A stretch of 64,000 nt of DNA, from the NCBI RefSeq assembly GCF_037477895.1, contig NZ_CP132744.1, forward strand, positions 186,001 to 250,000. The letters run 5' to 3'. Numbering within the stretch: the first letter of the stretch is position 1; each line of letters begins with the position of its first letter. The stretch is from Mycetohabitans endofungorum (GTDB taxonomy: Bacteria > Pseudomonadota > Gammaproteobacteria > Burkholderiales > Burkholderiaceae). The notes under the pieces are model-generated. The model had not been told where the DNA came from, made no database searches, and worked only from the letters and a program-made list of their open reading frames with translations. The position numbers were made by a program, and so were the translations under genes. Positions 1 to 11,200 of this stretch are shown here, one piece after another.

Positions 1-937
<937 letters not shown>

Positions 938-2206
938 ATGACACCGTATGCAAATCCCGGCCGGGTCAATCTCGGCCATATGTTCTGGCTCCGTTGCCTG
1001 GCGATCATTGGCCAACTGGTCACTATCGCCGTCGTGCAGATCGCCTATGGTGTGCATTTGCCGCTCACCGCGATGCTCATCGTCATCGCGTTGGAAGTGA
1101 TCTTTAACATTCTGACGTGGATCCGCGTGGCCCAAGCCAAGCCGGAAACGCACATCGAGCTGATGGGGCAGCTGTGGGTCGACCTCGGTGCGCTGTCCGC
1201 GCTGCTGTTTCTATCGGGTGGCACGACCAATCCGTTCGTGTCGCTGTACTTGCCTTCGCTGGCGATTGCGGCGGCGGTGTTGCCGTGGCGTCTGGCCGCA
1301 TGGCTCGCGGCGTTCGCAGTCGCCTGCTATTGGTTGCTCGGCTTCGATTCAGTGCCGTTGAACATGGACAACCCGGCCAACCTGTTCGATTACTACCGGG
1401 CCGGCATGTGGGTAAACTTCATGGTCAGCGTCGGGCTGATCTCGTGGTTTGTCTCGCGCATGTCGTCCGCGTTGCGCAAGGGGGATGCGGCATTGGGCGA
1501 GGCGCAGGAGCGGCTGTTGCGCGACGAGCGGGTGGTGGCGTTGGGCGCGCAGGCCGCCAGCGTCGCGCACGAGATCGGCACGCCACTGTCGACGATCGCG
1601 ATGGTGGCCGAAGAGTTGCGCGACCTGTCCCATACCGACCAGGCGCTTGCGCCCTATCAGGCCGATTTCGACCTGCTCGAGCAACAGCTGGCGTTGTGCC
1701 GTTCAGCGCTCGCCCGGCTGCGCACACGGGCAGCGCTGCCCACCGGCCAACAACCGGTGGGCAGTTGGCTCGACGCATTCATCGAACAGTGGCGGCTGCG
1801 TCACCCGCATGTGAATTTCTCGCGGATCGGCACGGCGCCCGCCGACGTGTTGGTCGCCGATACCGTGGCGGTCGGGCAGATCTTGACCATCTTGCTGGAC
1901 AATGCGGCCCGGGCCTGCCGCGAATCGGTGACGTTGGAGGCGGCGTGTGACGGCGACATGCTGGTCTTCGACATTCGCGACCGCGGTCCTGGCATTGCGC
2001 CTGAACGGCGCGCCAAACTCGGGCAGGCACCGGTCGAAAGCACACAAGGGGGCCACGGCGTTGGCTTGTATCTCGCGTTTACGACGGCGGCGCGGCTGGG
2101 CGGCTCGATCGAGCTGACCGAGTTGCCGCAGCCGGCCACCACGGGCACCCGTGCGATGCTGCGCCTGCCCGCGATCCAAGCGCATTCAAATGGAGAAGTA
2201 CAATGA
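938..2206 (+). CDS. regB: RegB/PrrB-type redox-sensing histidine kinase
   Basis: This is a membrane-bound sensor kinase of a two-component system, which in the RegB/PrrB/ActS family senses the redox state of the quinone pool and phosphorylates RegA. The 422-residue protein has several membrane helices in residues 14-170. Between them is GGTTNPF (94-100), the quinone-binding GGxxNPF motif of RegB. The phospho-acceptor is His211 in VAHEIGTPLSTI, and Cys254 lies about 40 residues downstream, where RegB has its redox-active cysteine. The ATPase core has the N box LLDNAARA, then DRGPGI and GHGVGLYLA. It overlaps regA by four bases (ATGA), so the two are co-translated. No strong ribosome site precedes the ATG at 938, and Met15 is an alternative start. 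Function is transferred from the family; the genes it controls here are unknown. Confidence 0.9.
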   Translation: MTPYANPGRVNLGHMFWLRCLAIIGQLVTIAVVQIAYGVHLPLTAMLIVIALEVIFNILTWIRVAQAKPETHIELMGQLWVDLGALSALLFLSGGTTNPFVSLYLPSLAIAAAVLPWRLAAWLAAFAVACYWLLGFDSVPLNMDNPANLFDYYRAGMWVNFMVSVGLISWFVSRMSSALRKGDAALGEAQERLLRDERVVALGAQAASVAHEIGTPLSTIAMVAEELRDLSHTDQALAPYQADFDLLEQQLALCRSALARLRTRAALPTGQQPVGSWLDAFIEQWRLRHPHVNFSRIGTAPADVLVADTVAVGQILTILLDNAARACRESVTLEAACDGDMLVFDIRDRGPGIAPERRAKLGQAPVESTQGGHGVGLYLAFTTAARLGGSIELTELPQPATTGTRAMLRLPAIQAHSNGEVQ

Positions 2207-2745
2207 GCGAAATGAATTTTCTGGTGATTGACGATGACGAGGTATTTGCTGGCATCCTCGCGCGCGGCCTGACCCGGCGCGGCTATACCGTTCACCAGGC
2301 GCACGAGCGCGACAGCGCACTGAAGCTCGCTGATGCGCTGCCGTTCGGCCAAATCACGGTCGACCTGAATCTGGGCAATGATTCGGGGCTGCATTTGATC
2401 GCACCACTGCGTAAGCTACAGCCCGAGGCGCGAATCCTCGTGCTGACCGGCTATGCGAGCATTGCGACGGCGGTGCAGGCCGTCAAGGACGGTGCGGACA
2501 ATTATCTGGCCAAGCCGGCCAACGTGGAGACGATCCTGGCGGCGTTGCGCGTGGACGCAAGCGAGTCACAAGCCGACGAGGCGCTCGAGAATCCGATACC
2601 GCTGTCGGTGGCACGGCTCGAATGGGAGCACATCCAGCGCGTGCTGTCCGACAACGGCGGCAATATTTCGGCGACCGCGCGTGCGCTGAACATGCACCGC
2701 CGCACGCTGCAACGCAAGCTGGCGAAACGGCCCGTGAAGCAATGA
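2203..2745 (+). CDS. regA: RegA/PrrA-type response regulator
   Basis: This is the DNA-binding partner of the RegB kinase. The 180-residue protein has a receiver domain (about 1-125) with the acidic cluster DDD at 10-12, phospho-acceptor Asp54 in ITVDLNLGNDSG and the conserved Lys in LAKPANVE. A proline-containing linker leads to a short Fis-type helix-turn-helix at about 148-175 (NGGNISATARALNMHRRTLQ). The absence of a sigma54 AAA+ domain and the total length match RegA/PrrA/ActR and not NtrC. It starts inside the last codons of regB. It is convergent with hslU; only 27 bases separate the stop codons. Confidence 0.9.
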   Translation: MSEMNFLVIDDDEVFAGILARGLTRRGYTVHQAHERDSALKLADALPFGQITVDLNLGNDSGLHLIAPLRKLQPEARILVLTGYASIATAVQAVKDGADNYLAKPANVETILAALRVDASESQADEALENPIPLSVARLEWEHIQRVLSDNGGNISATARALNMHRRTLQRKLAKRPVKQ

Positions 2746-2772
2746 GCGGTGCACGCACGGCGGCGAGCCGCG

Positions 2773-4110
2773 TTACAACACGTAGCGTGACAGGTCTTCG
2801 TTTTGCGACACGTCGTTCAGTGCACTGTCCACGTACGCAGCGTCGATCTTGACCGATTGGCCCGAATGGTTGCCGGCCGAGAACGAAATTTCTTCGAGCA
2901 GCTTTTCGATCACCGTGTACAGCCGCCTCGCGCCGATGTTTTCAGTCTTTTCATTAACCGAAAAGGCGATTTCTGCCAGGCGCTTGATGCCGTCGTCGGC
3001 AAACTCCAGGTGTACGTCTTCGGTTGCGAGCAGTGCCTGGTATTGCTTGACCAGGCTCGCGTCGGTGCGTACTAGGATCGATTCGAAGTCACCGACCGAC
3101 AGCGAATCGAGTTCGACGCGGATTGGAAACCGTCCTTGCAGTTCGGGAATCAGATCGCTCGGTTTGGCCAGGTGAAACGCCCCGCTGGCAATGAACAGGA
3201 TGTGGTCGGTCTTCACCATGCCGTACTTGGTGTTGATCGTCGTGCCTTCCACAAGCGGCAGTAGGTCGCGCTGTACGCCCTGGCGTGACACCTCGCCACC
3301 GCCGGCTTCCTGACGCGACGCAATCTTGTCGATCTCGTCGAGAAAGACGATGCCGTTCTGTTCGGCGTTCTGTACCGCGCGGGTCTTGATATCTTCTTCG
3401 TTGACCATTTTGGCGGCTTCCTCATCGGTCAACAGCTTCAAGGCTTCTTTGATCTTGACCTTGCGGTGCTGCTTCTTGCCGCCGCCGAGATTGGCGAACA
3501 TCGAACGGATCTGCTCCGTCATTTCCTCCATGCCGGGCGGACCCATGATGTCCATGCCGACCTGTGGCGCCACGATGTCGAGCTCGATTTCCTTGTCGTC
3601 GAGCTGGCCTTCGCGCAGTCGCTTGCGCAATGTCTGGCGCGTCGCGCTCTCGCGCTCGCTCTCCTCGCTGGTCGGGCTGAAGCCGACGGGCCGTGCCTGC
3701 GGCAACAGGATGTCCAGGATGCGGTCCTCCGCCAGGTCCTGTGCCTTCGTGCGGACCTTGTGCATTTCCGATTCGCGTGTCTGCTTGACCGAGATATCGA
3801 TTAGGTCGCGCACGATGCTATCGACATCGCGTCCAACGTAGCCGACTTCTGTGAACTTCGTGGCCTCGATTTTGATGAACGGCGCGTCGGCGAGCTTGGC
3901 CAGGCGTCGCGCGATTTCGGTCTTGCCCACGCCAGTCGGTCCGATCATCAAAATGTTCTTCGGGGTGATTTCCTGGCGCAACGGCTCTGGCACCTGCAGA
4001 CGGCGCCAGCGGTTGCGCAGCGCGACCGCGACGGCGCGCTTGGCGCGGCCCTGGCCGATAATATGCTTGTCTAGTTCGGAGACGATTTCAGCGGGAGTCA
4101 TGGTAGTCAT
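2773..4110 (-). CDS. hslU: ATP-dependent protease ATPase subunit HslU
   Basis: HslU is the hexameric AAA+ unfoldase that feeds substrates into the HslV peptidase (the ClpQY/HslVU protease). The protein has the N-terminal [16 protein letters not shown] segment, the Walker A motif GPTGVGKT, the pore loop GYVGRD, an extended I domain, the Walker B motif [10 protein letters not shown] and the C-terminal tail DLSRYVL, which docks into HslV. ATGs occur at 4119, 4110 and 4101. The one at 4110 is chosen because a GAAGG site sits nine bases before it, giving 445 residues; starting at 4119 would add three. It is downstream of hslV with a 99-base spacer, so the two form an operon. Length and motifs are normal. 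Confidence 0.95.
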   Translation of the reverse strand: MTTMTPAEIVSELDKHIIGQGRAKRAVAVALRNRWRRLQVPEPLRQEITPKNILMIGPTGVGKTEIARRLAKLADAPFIKIEATKFTEVGYVGRDVDSIVRDLIDISVKQTRESEMHKVRTKAQDLAEDRILDILLPQARPVGFSPTSEESERESATRQTLRKRLREGQLDDKEIELDIVAPQVGMDIMGPPGMEEMTEQIRSMFANLGGGKKQHRKVKIKEALKLLTDEEAAKMVNEEDIKTRAVQNAEQNGIVFLDEIDKIASRQEAGGGEVSRQGVQRDLLPLVEGTTINTKYGMVKTDHILFIASGAFHLAKPSDLIPELQGRFPIRVELDSLSVGDFESILVRTDASLVKQYQALLATEDVHLEFADDGIKRLAEIAFSVNEKTENIGARRLYTVIEKLLEEISFSAGNHSGQSVKIDAAYVDSALNDVSQNEDLSRYVL

Positions 4111-4209
4111 GTTCGACATCCTTCAGGTGGCGCCGGGCCTGAATCGGCCCGCAAGCCGCGATGCGTGGGCACAATGGGCCGCGCAAGGTTGCCCGGCACC
4201 CGGCTTCAT

Positions 4210-4746
4210 TTATTCGATGGTTTCGATGACGCGGTTGTGATTCGTGTAGATACACATGTCGCCGGCAATCGTGAGCGCCTTTTCGACAATGTCGCGCGCG
4301 CTCAACTCAGTGTTCTGCGCGAGCGCGCGGGCCGCAGCCTGCGCGTATGCGCCGCCCGAGCCGATGGCGCAAATGCCGCCTTCCGGATCCAGCACGTCGC
4401 CGTTGCCGGTAATCACCAGCGTCGTTTCCGCGTCCGCAGCGATGAGCATCGCTTCCAGGCGGCGCAGCATGCGGTCAGTGCGCCAGTCCTTGGCCAGTTC
4501 GACGGCGGCGCGGGTCAGGTTGCCCTGGTGCTTTTCCAGCTTGCCTTCAAAGCGGTCCAGCAGCGAGAATGCGTCCGCGGTGCCGCCGGCGAAACCCACC
4601 AGCACCTTGCCACCGTAGATGCGCCGCACTTTCTTGGCGCCGCCCTTCATGACGATGTTGCCCAGCGTCACCTGACCGTCGCCGCCTAATGCAACGCTGT
4701 TGCCTCGCCGTACCGAGACGATGGTTGTGCCGTGATATTGCTCCAT
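4210..4746 (-). CDS. hslV: ATP-dependent protease peptidase subunit HslV
   Basis: This is the threonine peptidase of the HslVU protease, a proteasome beta-subunit homologue that forms double hexamers in the cytoplasm. The 178-residue chain begins MEQYHG and then TTIVSVRRG. Removal of the short propeptide exposes the catalytic Thr7. The other conserved parts are GDGQVTLG, the Lys-rich [21 protein letters not shown] segment (split here by its loop) and [14 protein letters not shown]. An AAGGA ribosome site lies about seven bases before the ATG. It is the first gene of the hslVU operon, with a heat-shock-like promoter candidate at 4817-4844. Confidence 0.95.
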   Translation of the reverse strand: MEQYHGTTIVSVRRGNSVALGGDGQVTLGNIVMKGGAKKVRRIYGGKVLVGFAGGTADAFSLLDRFEGKLEKHQGNLTRAAVELAKDWRTDRMLRRLEAMLIAADAETTLVITGNGDVLDPEGGICAIGSGGAYAQAAARALAQNTELSARDIVEKALTIAGDMCIYTNHNRVIETIE

Positions 4747-4816
4747 GTGGAATTCCTTTAAAGCGGGGTCGCGCGCCAGCGGCGCGGGACAGGACTTAAG
4801 TCGCGCGTTCCCGCCT

Positions 4817-4844
4817 ATTTTAGGGCGGCTGGCGCAATATCAAG
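4817..4844 (-). promoter_or_regulatory. Candidate sigma32-like promoter of hslVU
   Basis: On the minus strand CTTGATA (4844-4838) is followed after 13 bases by CCTAAAAT (4824-4817). This resembles the heat-shock sigma factor pattern CTTGAAA-N13-CCCCAT with an AT-rich -10. It lies about 70 bases upstream of the hslV start. Control of hslVU by the heat-shock sigma factor is known in other proteobacteria; this site is read by eye only. Confidence 0.4.
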
Positions 4845-4916
4845 GCGTGCGCACGCGGGGCGGTGCCGATATGACGCAACGCGCGCGCACAATGCTCGCG
4901 CAAGAAGCGCGCCACA

Positions 4917-4946
4917 AATAAAAAAGGCACGCCTATCGCGTGCCTT
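4917..4946 (-). terminator. Intrinsic terminator of dksA
   Basis: AAGGCACGC (4924-4932) and GCGTGCCTT (4938-4946) form a perfect nine-base stem with a five-base loop. Read on the minus strand it is followed by a T-rich run, as an intrinsic terminator should be. It lies about 50 bases after the dksA stop codon. Confidence 0.8.
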
Positions 4947-4996
4947 CCGACAGGAGCCGGCTGGACCGTACCGCGCGCCATGCGGCGCACTACGCT

Positions 4997-5416
4997 TTAG
5001 TCGCCGAACAACTTCTGGCGCAGTTCGCGGCGCTCCTGCGCCTCGAGCGATAGCGTCGCGGTCGGCCGCGCGAGCAGGCGCGGAATGCCGATCGGTTCAC
5101 CCGTTTCCTCGCACCAGCCATATTCACCGGTTTCGATTCGCGCGAGCGATTGCTGCACCTTCTTCAGCAGCTTGCGTTCGCGGTCGCGTGTGCGAAGCTC
5201 AAGCGCGTGCTCTTCTTCGATCGTCGCGCGATCGGCCGGATCGGGCACGATCACGGTTTCCCGGAGATTTTCCGTCGTCTGCCCGGCATTGCGCAGGATT
5301 TCCGCCTGCAACTGTTCGAGCCTGTGCTTGAAGAAAGCGAGCTGATCCTCGTTCATGTAATCCTTGTCGCTCATCTTCAGGATTTCGGCTTCGGTCAAAA
5401 GTCGTGTCGTCGTCAT
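4997..5416 (-). CDS. dksA: RNA polymerase-binding factor DksA, single-cysteine variant
   Basis: DksA inserts its coiled coil into the RNA polymerase secondary channel and, with ppGpp, adjusts transcription in the stringent response. The 139-residue frame starting MTTTRLLTEAEIL carries the coiled coil with the tip motif DPADRA (Asp59, Asp62), needed for activity in E. coli DksA. The zinc-finger region keeps only one of the four usual cysteines (GWCEETGEP); the others are Thr and, near the C terminus, Ser/Ala (ATLSLEAQER). The fold must therefore hold without structural zinc. The frame extends upstream to an ATG at 5452, but the 5416 start gives the usual length. A COG0523 GTPase is its upstream neighbour. 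Confidence 0.93.
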   Translation of the reverse strand: MTTTRLLTEAEILKMSDKDYMNEDQLAFFKHRLEQLQAEILRNAGQTTENLRETVIVPDPADRATIEEEHALELRTRDRERKLLKKVQQSLARIETGEYGWCEETGEPIGIPRLLARPTATLSLEAQERRELRQKLFGD

Positions 5417-5599
5417 CTGGCTTACTGTCTTCATTGTGAGGCGATGCATCAAGCATTACCCGCACTTACCATTGCCCGCAATTGTGGCGGCCGAGTGCCT
5501 TGCGGCGGCCACGCCGGATTCGTCGTGGCAGGTGCGGCGGCCGTTGCGGGGCCGAACTCCTTCTAGCGCCGCGTCGTTATCATTCTCCAGTGGGCACGT

Positions 5600-5627
5600 A
5601 TTGTAACTGAACCACAATCGGTGCCAA
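5600..5627 (-). promoter_or_regulatory. Candidate sigma70 promoter of dksA; rest of gap 5417-5834 empty
   Basis: On the minus strand TTGGCA (5627-5622) and TACAAT (5605-5600) are 16 bases apart, a good sigma70 pair, and would give a leader of roughly 175 bases before dksA. The remainder of the 418-base gap between dksA and the cobW-type gene shows no coding frame or clear structure. Confidence 0.45.
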
Positions 5628-5834
5628 TAGCGGCGGAAAACCCTGTCCGAAACGGTATTTCTCGGTCCGACAGAGAACTTCCGGCGTTGTTGCGAATGCC
5701 TCAATATACGCCAAAAGAAATGAACTCTCGACTAAGCCACCCCTTATTTACCAATGCGAGATACCGCCGCCACACCCAGGTAGAGAGGTCGGCGCGCTAT
5801 CTCGTGCGTTGCCGTGACCTGGTGCACGACGTCG

Positions 5835-6911
<1,077 letters not shown>

Positions 6912-7105
6912 CGCCTGCCTTTACTTAAGTTCCGTGGAAGTTGCGAGACGGTCCGCGCGAGCGCAGCGCGAAATATTCTATTGAAGCACAAATGCGGCGG
7001 CAGGGTTGTGACCATTATCCGGGCGCCGACGATGCGGTGCGTCAACGGGTGCATTAAAAGGTACATTGACGGGCGCGGTATCTGGCCCGCCCGACGTGGG
7101 GCGCA

Positions 7106-8317
7106 CTAGGGTTTTTGCAACCACAGTCCCTTCAAGTATTCACCTTCCGGGAAGCTGGTCAGCATCGGATGATCGACGCCGGCCGACAGTCGGCGCAGAA
7201 TCCGTGCATCGACGCCGGCGTCGGCCGCGGCGCTCGCGACGATCTTTTGAAATAGGTCCATGTCGATCGCGCCCGAGCACGAGTAGGTCGCGAGTAGCCC
7301 GCCCGGGCGCAGCAGCTTGAAGCCGCTCAGGTTGATATCCTTGTACGCGCGCGCTGCCCGATCGACGTGCTCGCGCGACGGGGCGAATTTCGGCGGATCG
7401 AGCACGATCAGGTCAAAGCGCTCGCCCGCATCGTACAACTGCCGCAGTGTCTTGAATGCGTCGGCGTCGTGCCACTGGGCCCGCGCCGGATCGAAGTCGT
7501 TGGCGGCCAAGTTCGCGCGCGCGACCTGCAGCGCTTCGCCGGATGAATCGATCGACACGACCCGCGCGGCGGCGCCCCGTAGCGCAGCCAGCGAAAAGCC
7601 GCCGGTATAGCAGAAGCAATTCAATACGTCGCGCCCAGCCGCATGTTGTTGCACAAGCAACCGATTGTCCCGCTGGTCGATGTAAAAGCCGGTCTTGTGG
7701 CCGCGCTGCACATCGACCCGATATCGTACGCCATTTTCCTCAACCATCAGGGCCTGCGGCGGTGCTTGGCCGGCGAGCACGCCCGTGGTCTGCTCAAGTC
7801 CCTCTTTCTCGCGGATCGACACGTCCGAGCGTTCGTAGACATTGGCGCAGCCGGTCACGCCGAGCAGGGCCTGCACGATCGCCGGCTTCCATGCGTCGAC
7901 GCCGGCCGCCATGAACTGACAGACGAGTTGCTCGTGCGGCGTGCCGCCGTCGCCATTCCATCCGCTGTAGTGATCGACGATCAGTCCGGGCAGGCCGTCG
8001 GCCTCGCCGAATACGAGCCGTACCGCGCCGGTACCGGACACGAACGCGCGACGATACGCGAGCGCGTTCTGGATGCGCCGCTTGAAGAACGCGTGGTCGA
8101 TCGGTTCGGTTTCGTCGAAACTCCACATCCGCAGACGAATCGCCGAGTGCGGACTGTAGGCGGCACGCGCGAGAAACCGCCCGTCGGCTGCACGCACCAC
8201 GACCGTCGCGCCGGATGCGGGCCGACCGTCAACGCGCTCGATCGCGTTCGCATAGATCCACGAGTGGCGTCGCAGTAGCAGTTTTTCCTTGCCTGGTTTC
8301 AGCGTGACAGTGTTCAT
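7106..8317 (-). CDS. rlmI: RlmI-type 23S rRNA cytosine methyltransferase
   Basis: This is a class I SAM-dependent methyltransferase with an N-terminal PUA domain (about 1-75; the protein starts MNTVTLKPGKEKLL). The RlmI family makes m5C1962 in 23S rRNA. The 403-residue chain has an EEHxxF-type central domain, the SAM-binding motif FCYTGGFSLAAL at about 232-245, the acidic VVSIDSS strand end and the catalytic DPPKFAPS motif near 307. It is in series with xerC upstream and the cobW-type gene downstream. The exact nucleotide modified is inferred from the family. Confidence 0.85.
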   Translation of the reverse strand: MNTVTLKPGKEKLLLRRHSWIYANAIERVDGRPASGATVVVRAADGRFLARAAYSPHSAIRLRMWSFDETEPIDHAFFKRRIQNALAYRRAFVSGTGAVRLVFGEADGLPGLIVDHYSGWNGDGGTPHEQLVCQFMAAGVDAWKPAIVQALLGVTGCANVYERSDVSIREKEGLEQTTGVLAGQAPPQALMVEENGVRYRVDVQRGHKTGFYIDQRDNRLLVQQHAAGRDVLNCFCYTGGFSLAALRGAAARVVSIDSSGEALQVARANLAANDFDPARAQWHDADAFKTLRQLYDAGERFDLIVLDPPKFAPSREHVDRAARAYKDINLSGFKLLRPGGLLATYSCSGAIDMDLFQKIVASAAADAGVDARILRRLSAGVDHPMLTSFPEGEYLKGLWLQKP

Positions 8318-8388
8318 TGCAATAGTCAGTATAGGGGCGGTCGCGTCCGCGCAGCACGGCGATTTGCCGATGTCGGCGTGCCAGACGG

Positions 8389-9327
8389 CTATTGCTGTCC
8401 TGGATCGCGCTTTTTCGCGCGCGGATGGGCTTGGTCGTAGATGCGCGCAAGATGCTGGAAGTCCAACGACGTATAGACCTGCGTGGCCGCGACGCTCGCG
8501 TGGCCAAGCAATTCCTGGACCGCACGCAAGTCGCCGCTCGATTGCAGCAGATGCGTCGCGAACGAATGCCGAAGCACGTGCGGATGCACGTGGGATGGCA
8601 CGCCCGCGGCGAGCGCGGCCCGCCTGACCCGCTCGCGCACGACGCCGGCAGACATGCGCATGCCGCGCGCCGACAAGAACAGCGGATGCGGATCGTGCTT
8701 GAGCAGTTGATCGCGCACGGCAAGCCAGCGATGCAACGCGTCAAGCGCCTTGCTGCCGATCGGTACCGTGCGCCGCTTGCCCCCTTTGCCGAGCACGGTA
8801 ACGTCGGCCGTGCCTAGTTCGATCCAGCCCGCCGAGCGATATTGCGCGGTGTTGACAAAGGCGATGTCCAAGCCGATCAACTCGGCCAAGCGCAACCCGC
8901 ACGAGTAAAGCAGCTCCAGCATCGCCCGGTCGCGCAACGCGTCAGGTGTTTCGATGCTCGAGGCTTCCATCAGCGTGACAGCGTCGTCGACCGACAGCGC
9001 CTTGGGCAGCGTTTTCGCCCGCTTCGGCGCGCGCACGCCAGCGACCGGATTCATGGTCAGAGGTTGATGTAGCGCGAGCCAGCGATAGAAGCTGCGCCAC
9101 ACTGACAGACGATGCGCGATCGAGCGGGGCGAGAGTCCACCCGAATGCGCTCGCGATACCGCGCCTCGTACGTCGACGGGCGTCAGTTGCGCCAGCTCGC
9201 GAGTGCCAGCTAACTGGCGCAGCATGTCCAACTCGTGCGCGTAGCCGCGCAGCGTGTGCGCCGAGAGTCGGCGCTCGTGGGCGAGGCTGTCTAGGTAGCG
9301 CGCGATGGGGTCGGTGGAGGGTGGCAT
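8389..9327 (-). CDS. xerC: Tyrosine recombinase XerC
   Basis: XerC, with XerD, resolves chromosome dimers at dif during division. The 312-residue protein has an N-terminal SAM-like core-binding domain (HTLRGYAHELDML) and a C-terminal catalytic domain with the first Arg in GLRLAE, the box HVLRHSFATHLL, GHASVAATQVYT and the nucleophilic Tyr in QVYTSLDF. The frame is open upstream of 9327, but the ATG there starts the normal MPPSTDPIARYLDSL sequence and clears the preceding gene by 29 bases. DapF, DUF484 and XerC form a conserved neighbourhood in proteobacteria, which supports XerC over XerD. Confidence 0.93.
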   Translation of the reverse strand: MPPSTDPIARYLDSLAHERRLSAHTLRGYAHELDMLRQLAGTRELAQLTPVDVRGAVSRAHSGGLSPRSIAHRLSVWRSFYRWLALHQPLTMNPVAGVRAPKRAKTLPKALSVDDAVTLMEASSIETPDALRDRAMLELLYSCGLRLAELIGLDIAFVNTAQYRSAGWIELGTADVTVLGKGGKRRTVPIGSKALDALHRWLAVRDQLLKHDPHPLFLSARGMRMSAGVVRERVRRAALAAGVPSHVHPHVLRHSFATHLLQSSGDLRAVQELLGHASVAATQVYTSLDFQHLARIYDQAHPRAKKRDPGQQ

Positions 9328-9356
9328 CGGGCAGGCTGCGGTGACAACATGTCGCA

Positions 9357-10160
9357 CTAGTGCGCACGCAGCCGGCTCAGCGCAGCGCTGGTGATCGCGC
9401 CGATCTGCGATAGGAAGTCGGTGGCCATGCCGTCGTGGAAGCGGCGCGGGTCTGGGGAGCCAAGCACCAGCAAGCCGAATACGTTTTCCGCATCGGCCTG
9501 CTGCGCATCGCGCAGCGGGACTAGCGCGATCGATGCGGTCTGCTGCGACGCGCTGATGTCGTTTTCCGCCGTGCTGCCCGGCTGCGCATCGGCACACGGT
9601 GCGTCCGCGTCACTGTTCGCCCTGTCCGGCGACGTGACGGCGAGCGACAGGCCCGTTGCCGCGCCCCCTTGCGGGGCGGGGGCGGCGCTGAGCCACTGCG
9701 CGGCTTCGAATCCGGCGTTCGCGCCGCAGTAAGGCGCGACGAGACTGCTGGCAAAAATGCGGACTTCCTCGCCGACGCTGCGGGCAAATTGCGCTTGCGC
9801 ATAGGCGCTCGCGACATCCCAGACGCGCAGCGCCGCCTGCGGCACGTCGAAGATCTCGCGCAAGCCCGAGGTGATGGTGGCGGGTAGCGCATGTGGATCG
9901 CGTTCGGCGATCACGCGCAGTGTCCAGCGCTGGAACTTCGCGGCCAGGCTGTCGTTCTCGTGACCATGGCGCAGTAGTTCCGCCAGCTTGCGCTCGAGTT
10001 GCTTGTACTTGTCGCGCAGTAGCTCCATTTGTCGTTCCTGCAGCGACACCGCCGCTTTGCCGTGCGGATTGGACAGCCGGATTGTGGCAAGCAACTCGGC
10101 GTGACGGCCGAAGAACTGCGGGTTGGCCAGTAGGTAATCGGCGACTTCGCGATCATTCAT
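9357..10160 (-). CDS. DUF484 family protein
   Basis: This cytoplasmic protein of unknown biochemical role is conserved between dapF and xerC. The 267-residue frame begins MNDREVADYLLANPQFF, the standard DUF484 start. It has a short coiled coil at about 45-75 (ERQMELLRDKYKQLERKL) and a GAF-like C-terminal domain. A low-complexity Ala/Asp/Ser-rich insert lies at about 175-220. The frame can be extended to 10268, but family length supports the ATG at 10160. It sits in series 139 bases after dapF and 29 bases before xerC. Confidence 0.88.
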   Translation of the reverse strand: MNDREVADYLLANPQFFGRHAELLATIRLSNPHGKAAVSLQERQMELLRDKYKQLERKLAELLRHGHENDSLAAKFQRWTLRVIAERDPHALPATITSGLREIFDVPQAALRVWDVASAYAQAQFARSVGEEVRIFASSLVAPYCGANAGFEAAQWLSAAPAPQGGAATGLSLAVTSPDRANSDADAPCADAQPGSTAENDISASQQTASIALVPLRDAQQADAENVFGLLVLGSPDPRRFHDGMATDFLSQIGAITSAALSRLRAH

Positions 10161-10299
10161 GATTGTTTTCAGCTTGAGCTCAAAAGGGCGGCGCGCGTCG
10201 GGTAGGCGGGCCGGAAGGGGCGGCGCCGCGGATACCACACAGTAAAGGTTGCGCCGCATCGGGGTCAATTGGCCGGACGGCCTAGGGCGGTGATCGCGC

Positions 10300-11178
10300 T
10301 CACGCGAGCAACTCGTCGGGTACGTCGATTTCGCCCTCGAACACAGTGGTTGCCGGACCGGCCATTATGACCGGGGCGTTGCTGTTGCGCTGGCCGTCCC
10401 ACGAGATGGTCAGCGTGCCGCCGCGCGCACGTACGCGCACCGGCGAGTCCAGTACCCCCCGGCGGATGCCGGCCACGACCGCCGCGCAAGCGCCGGAGCC
10501 GCATGCGAGCGTCTCGCCCGCGCCGCGCTCATAGACCCGCAGTTTGATTTCATGCCGCGAGACGATTTGCATAAATCCCGCGTTCACGCGGTTTGGGAAG
10601 CGCGCGTGCGACTCGATTACCGGCCCGTCCCTGAGCACCGGCGCGACGTCGGCGTCATCGACAATCTGCACCGCGTGGGGATTGCCCATCGAGACCACCG
10701 AGATCCATTGCGTCGAGCCATTCACGTCCAGCGGCCACAGTAGGTCGTCACCATCGCGCGCTGGTGTCAGTGCCGACGTGTCGAACGGCACTTGTGGCGT
10801 GGCCAGTGCTGGTGCACCCATGTCAACGAGCACTTCACCGTTGTCCTGCACGCTCAACGTGATCACGCCGTGCTGCACCTGCACGCGAATCGTGCGCGCC
10901 TGGCTCAGGCCGGTGTCGCGCACGAACTTCACGAAGCAGCGCGCGCCATTGCCGCAGTGCTCGACTTCTTTGCCGTCACAGTTGAAGATCCGGTACTTAA
11001 AATCGACGCCATCGAGCGTGGGCCGCTCGACCAGCAGCAACTGGTCCGCGCCGACGCCGAAGTGGCGGTCGGCGAGGTAGCGCACTAACGCGAGCGTGGG
11101 CGAGATCACGTTGCGCACGCCGTCAAGGACCACGAAGTCATTGCCGGCGCCATGCATCTTGGTGAATTTGAGCTTCAT
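10300..11178 (-). CDS. dapF: Diaminopimelate epimerase
   Basis: DapF converts LL- to meso-diaminopimelate for lysine and peptidoglycan synthesis, using two cysteines as acid and base without cofactor. Both catalytic motifs are present: HCGNGARC near residue 76 and ACGSGACA near 226, in the two mirror halves. The start [15 protein letters not shown] at 11178 is the family start; the frame extends upstream into lpxL but would add an unrelated tail. It is 22 bases after the lpxL-type gene and likely co-transcribed with it, DUF484 and xerC. Confidence 0.95.
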   Translation of the reverse strand: MKLKFTKMHGAGNDFVVLDGVRNVISPTLALVRYLADRHFGVGADQLLLVERPTLDGVDFKYRIFNCDGKEVEHCGNGARCFVKFVRDTGLSQARTIRVQVQHGVITLSVQDNGEVLVDMGAPALATPQVPFDTSALTPARDGDDLLWPLDVNGSTQWISVVSMGNPHAVQIVDDADVAPVLRDGPVIESHARFPNRVNAGFMQIVSRHEIKLRVYERGAGETLACGSGACAAVVAGIRRGVLDSPVRVRARGGTLTISWDGQRNSNAPVIMAGPATTVFEGEIDVPDELLA

Positions 11179-11200
11179 GGCACCGTATTGTAGTCGAGCG

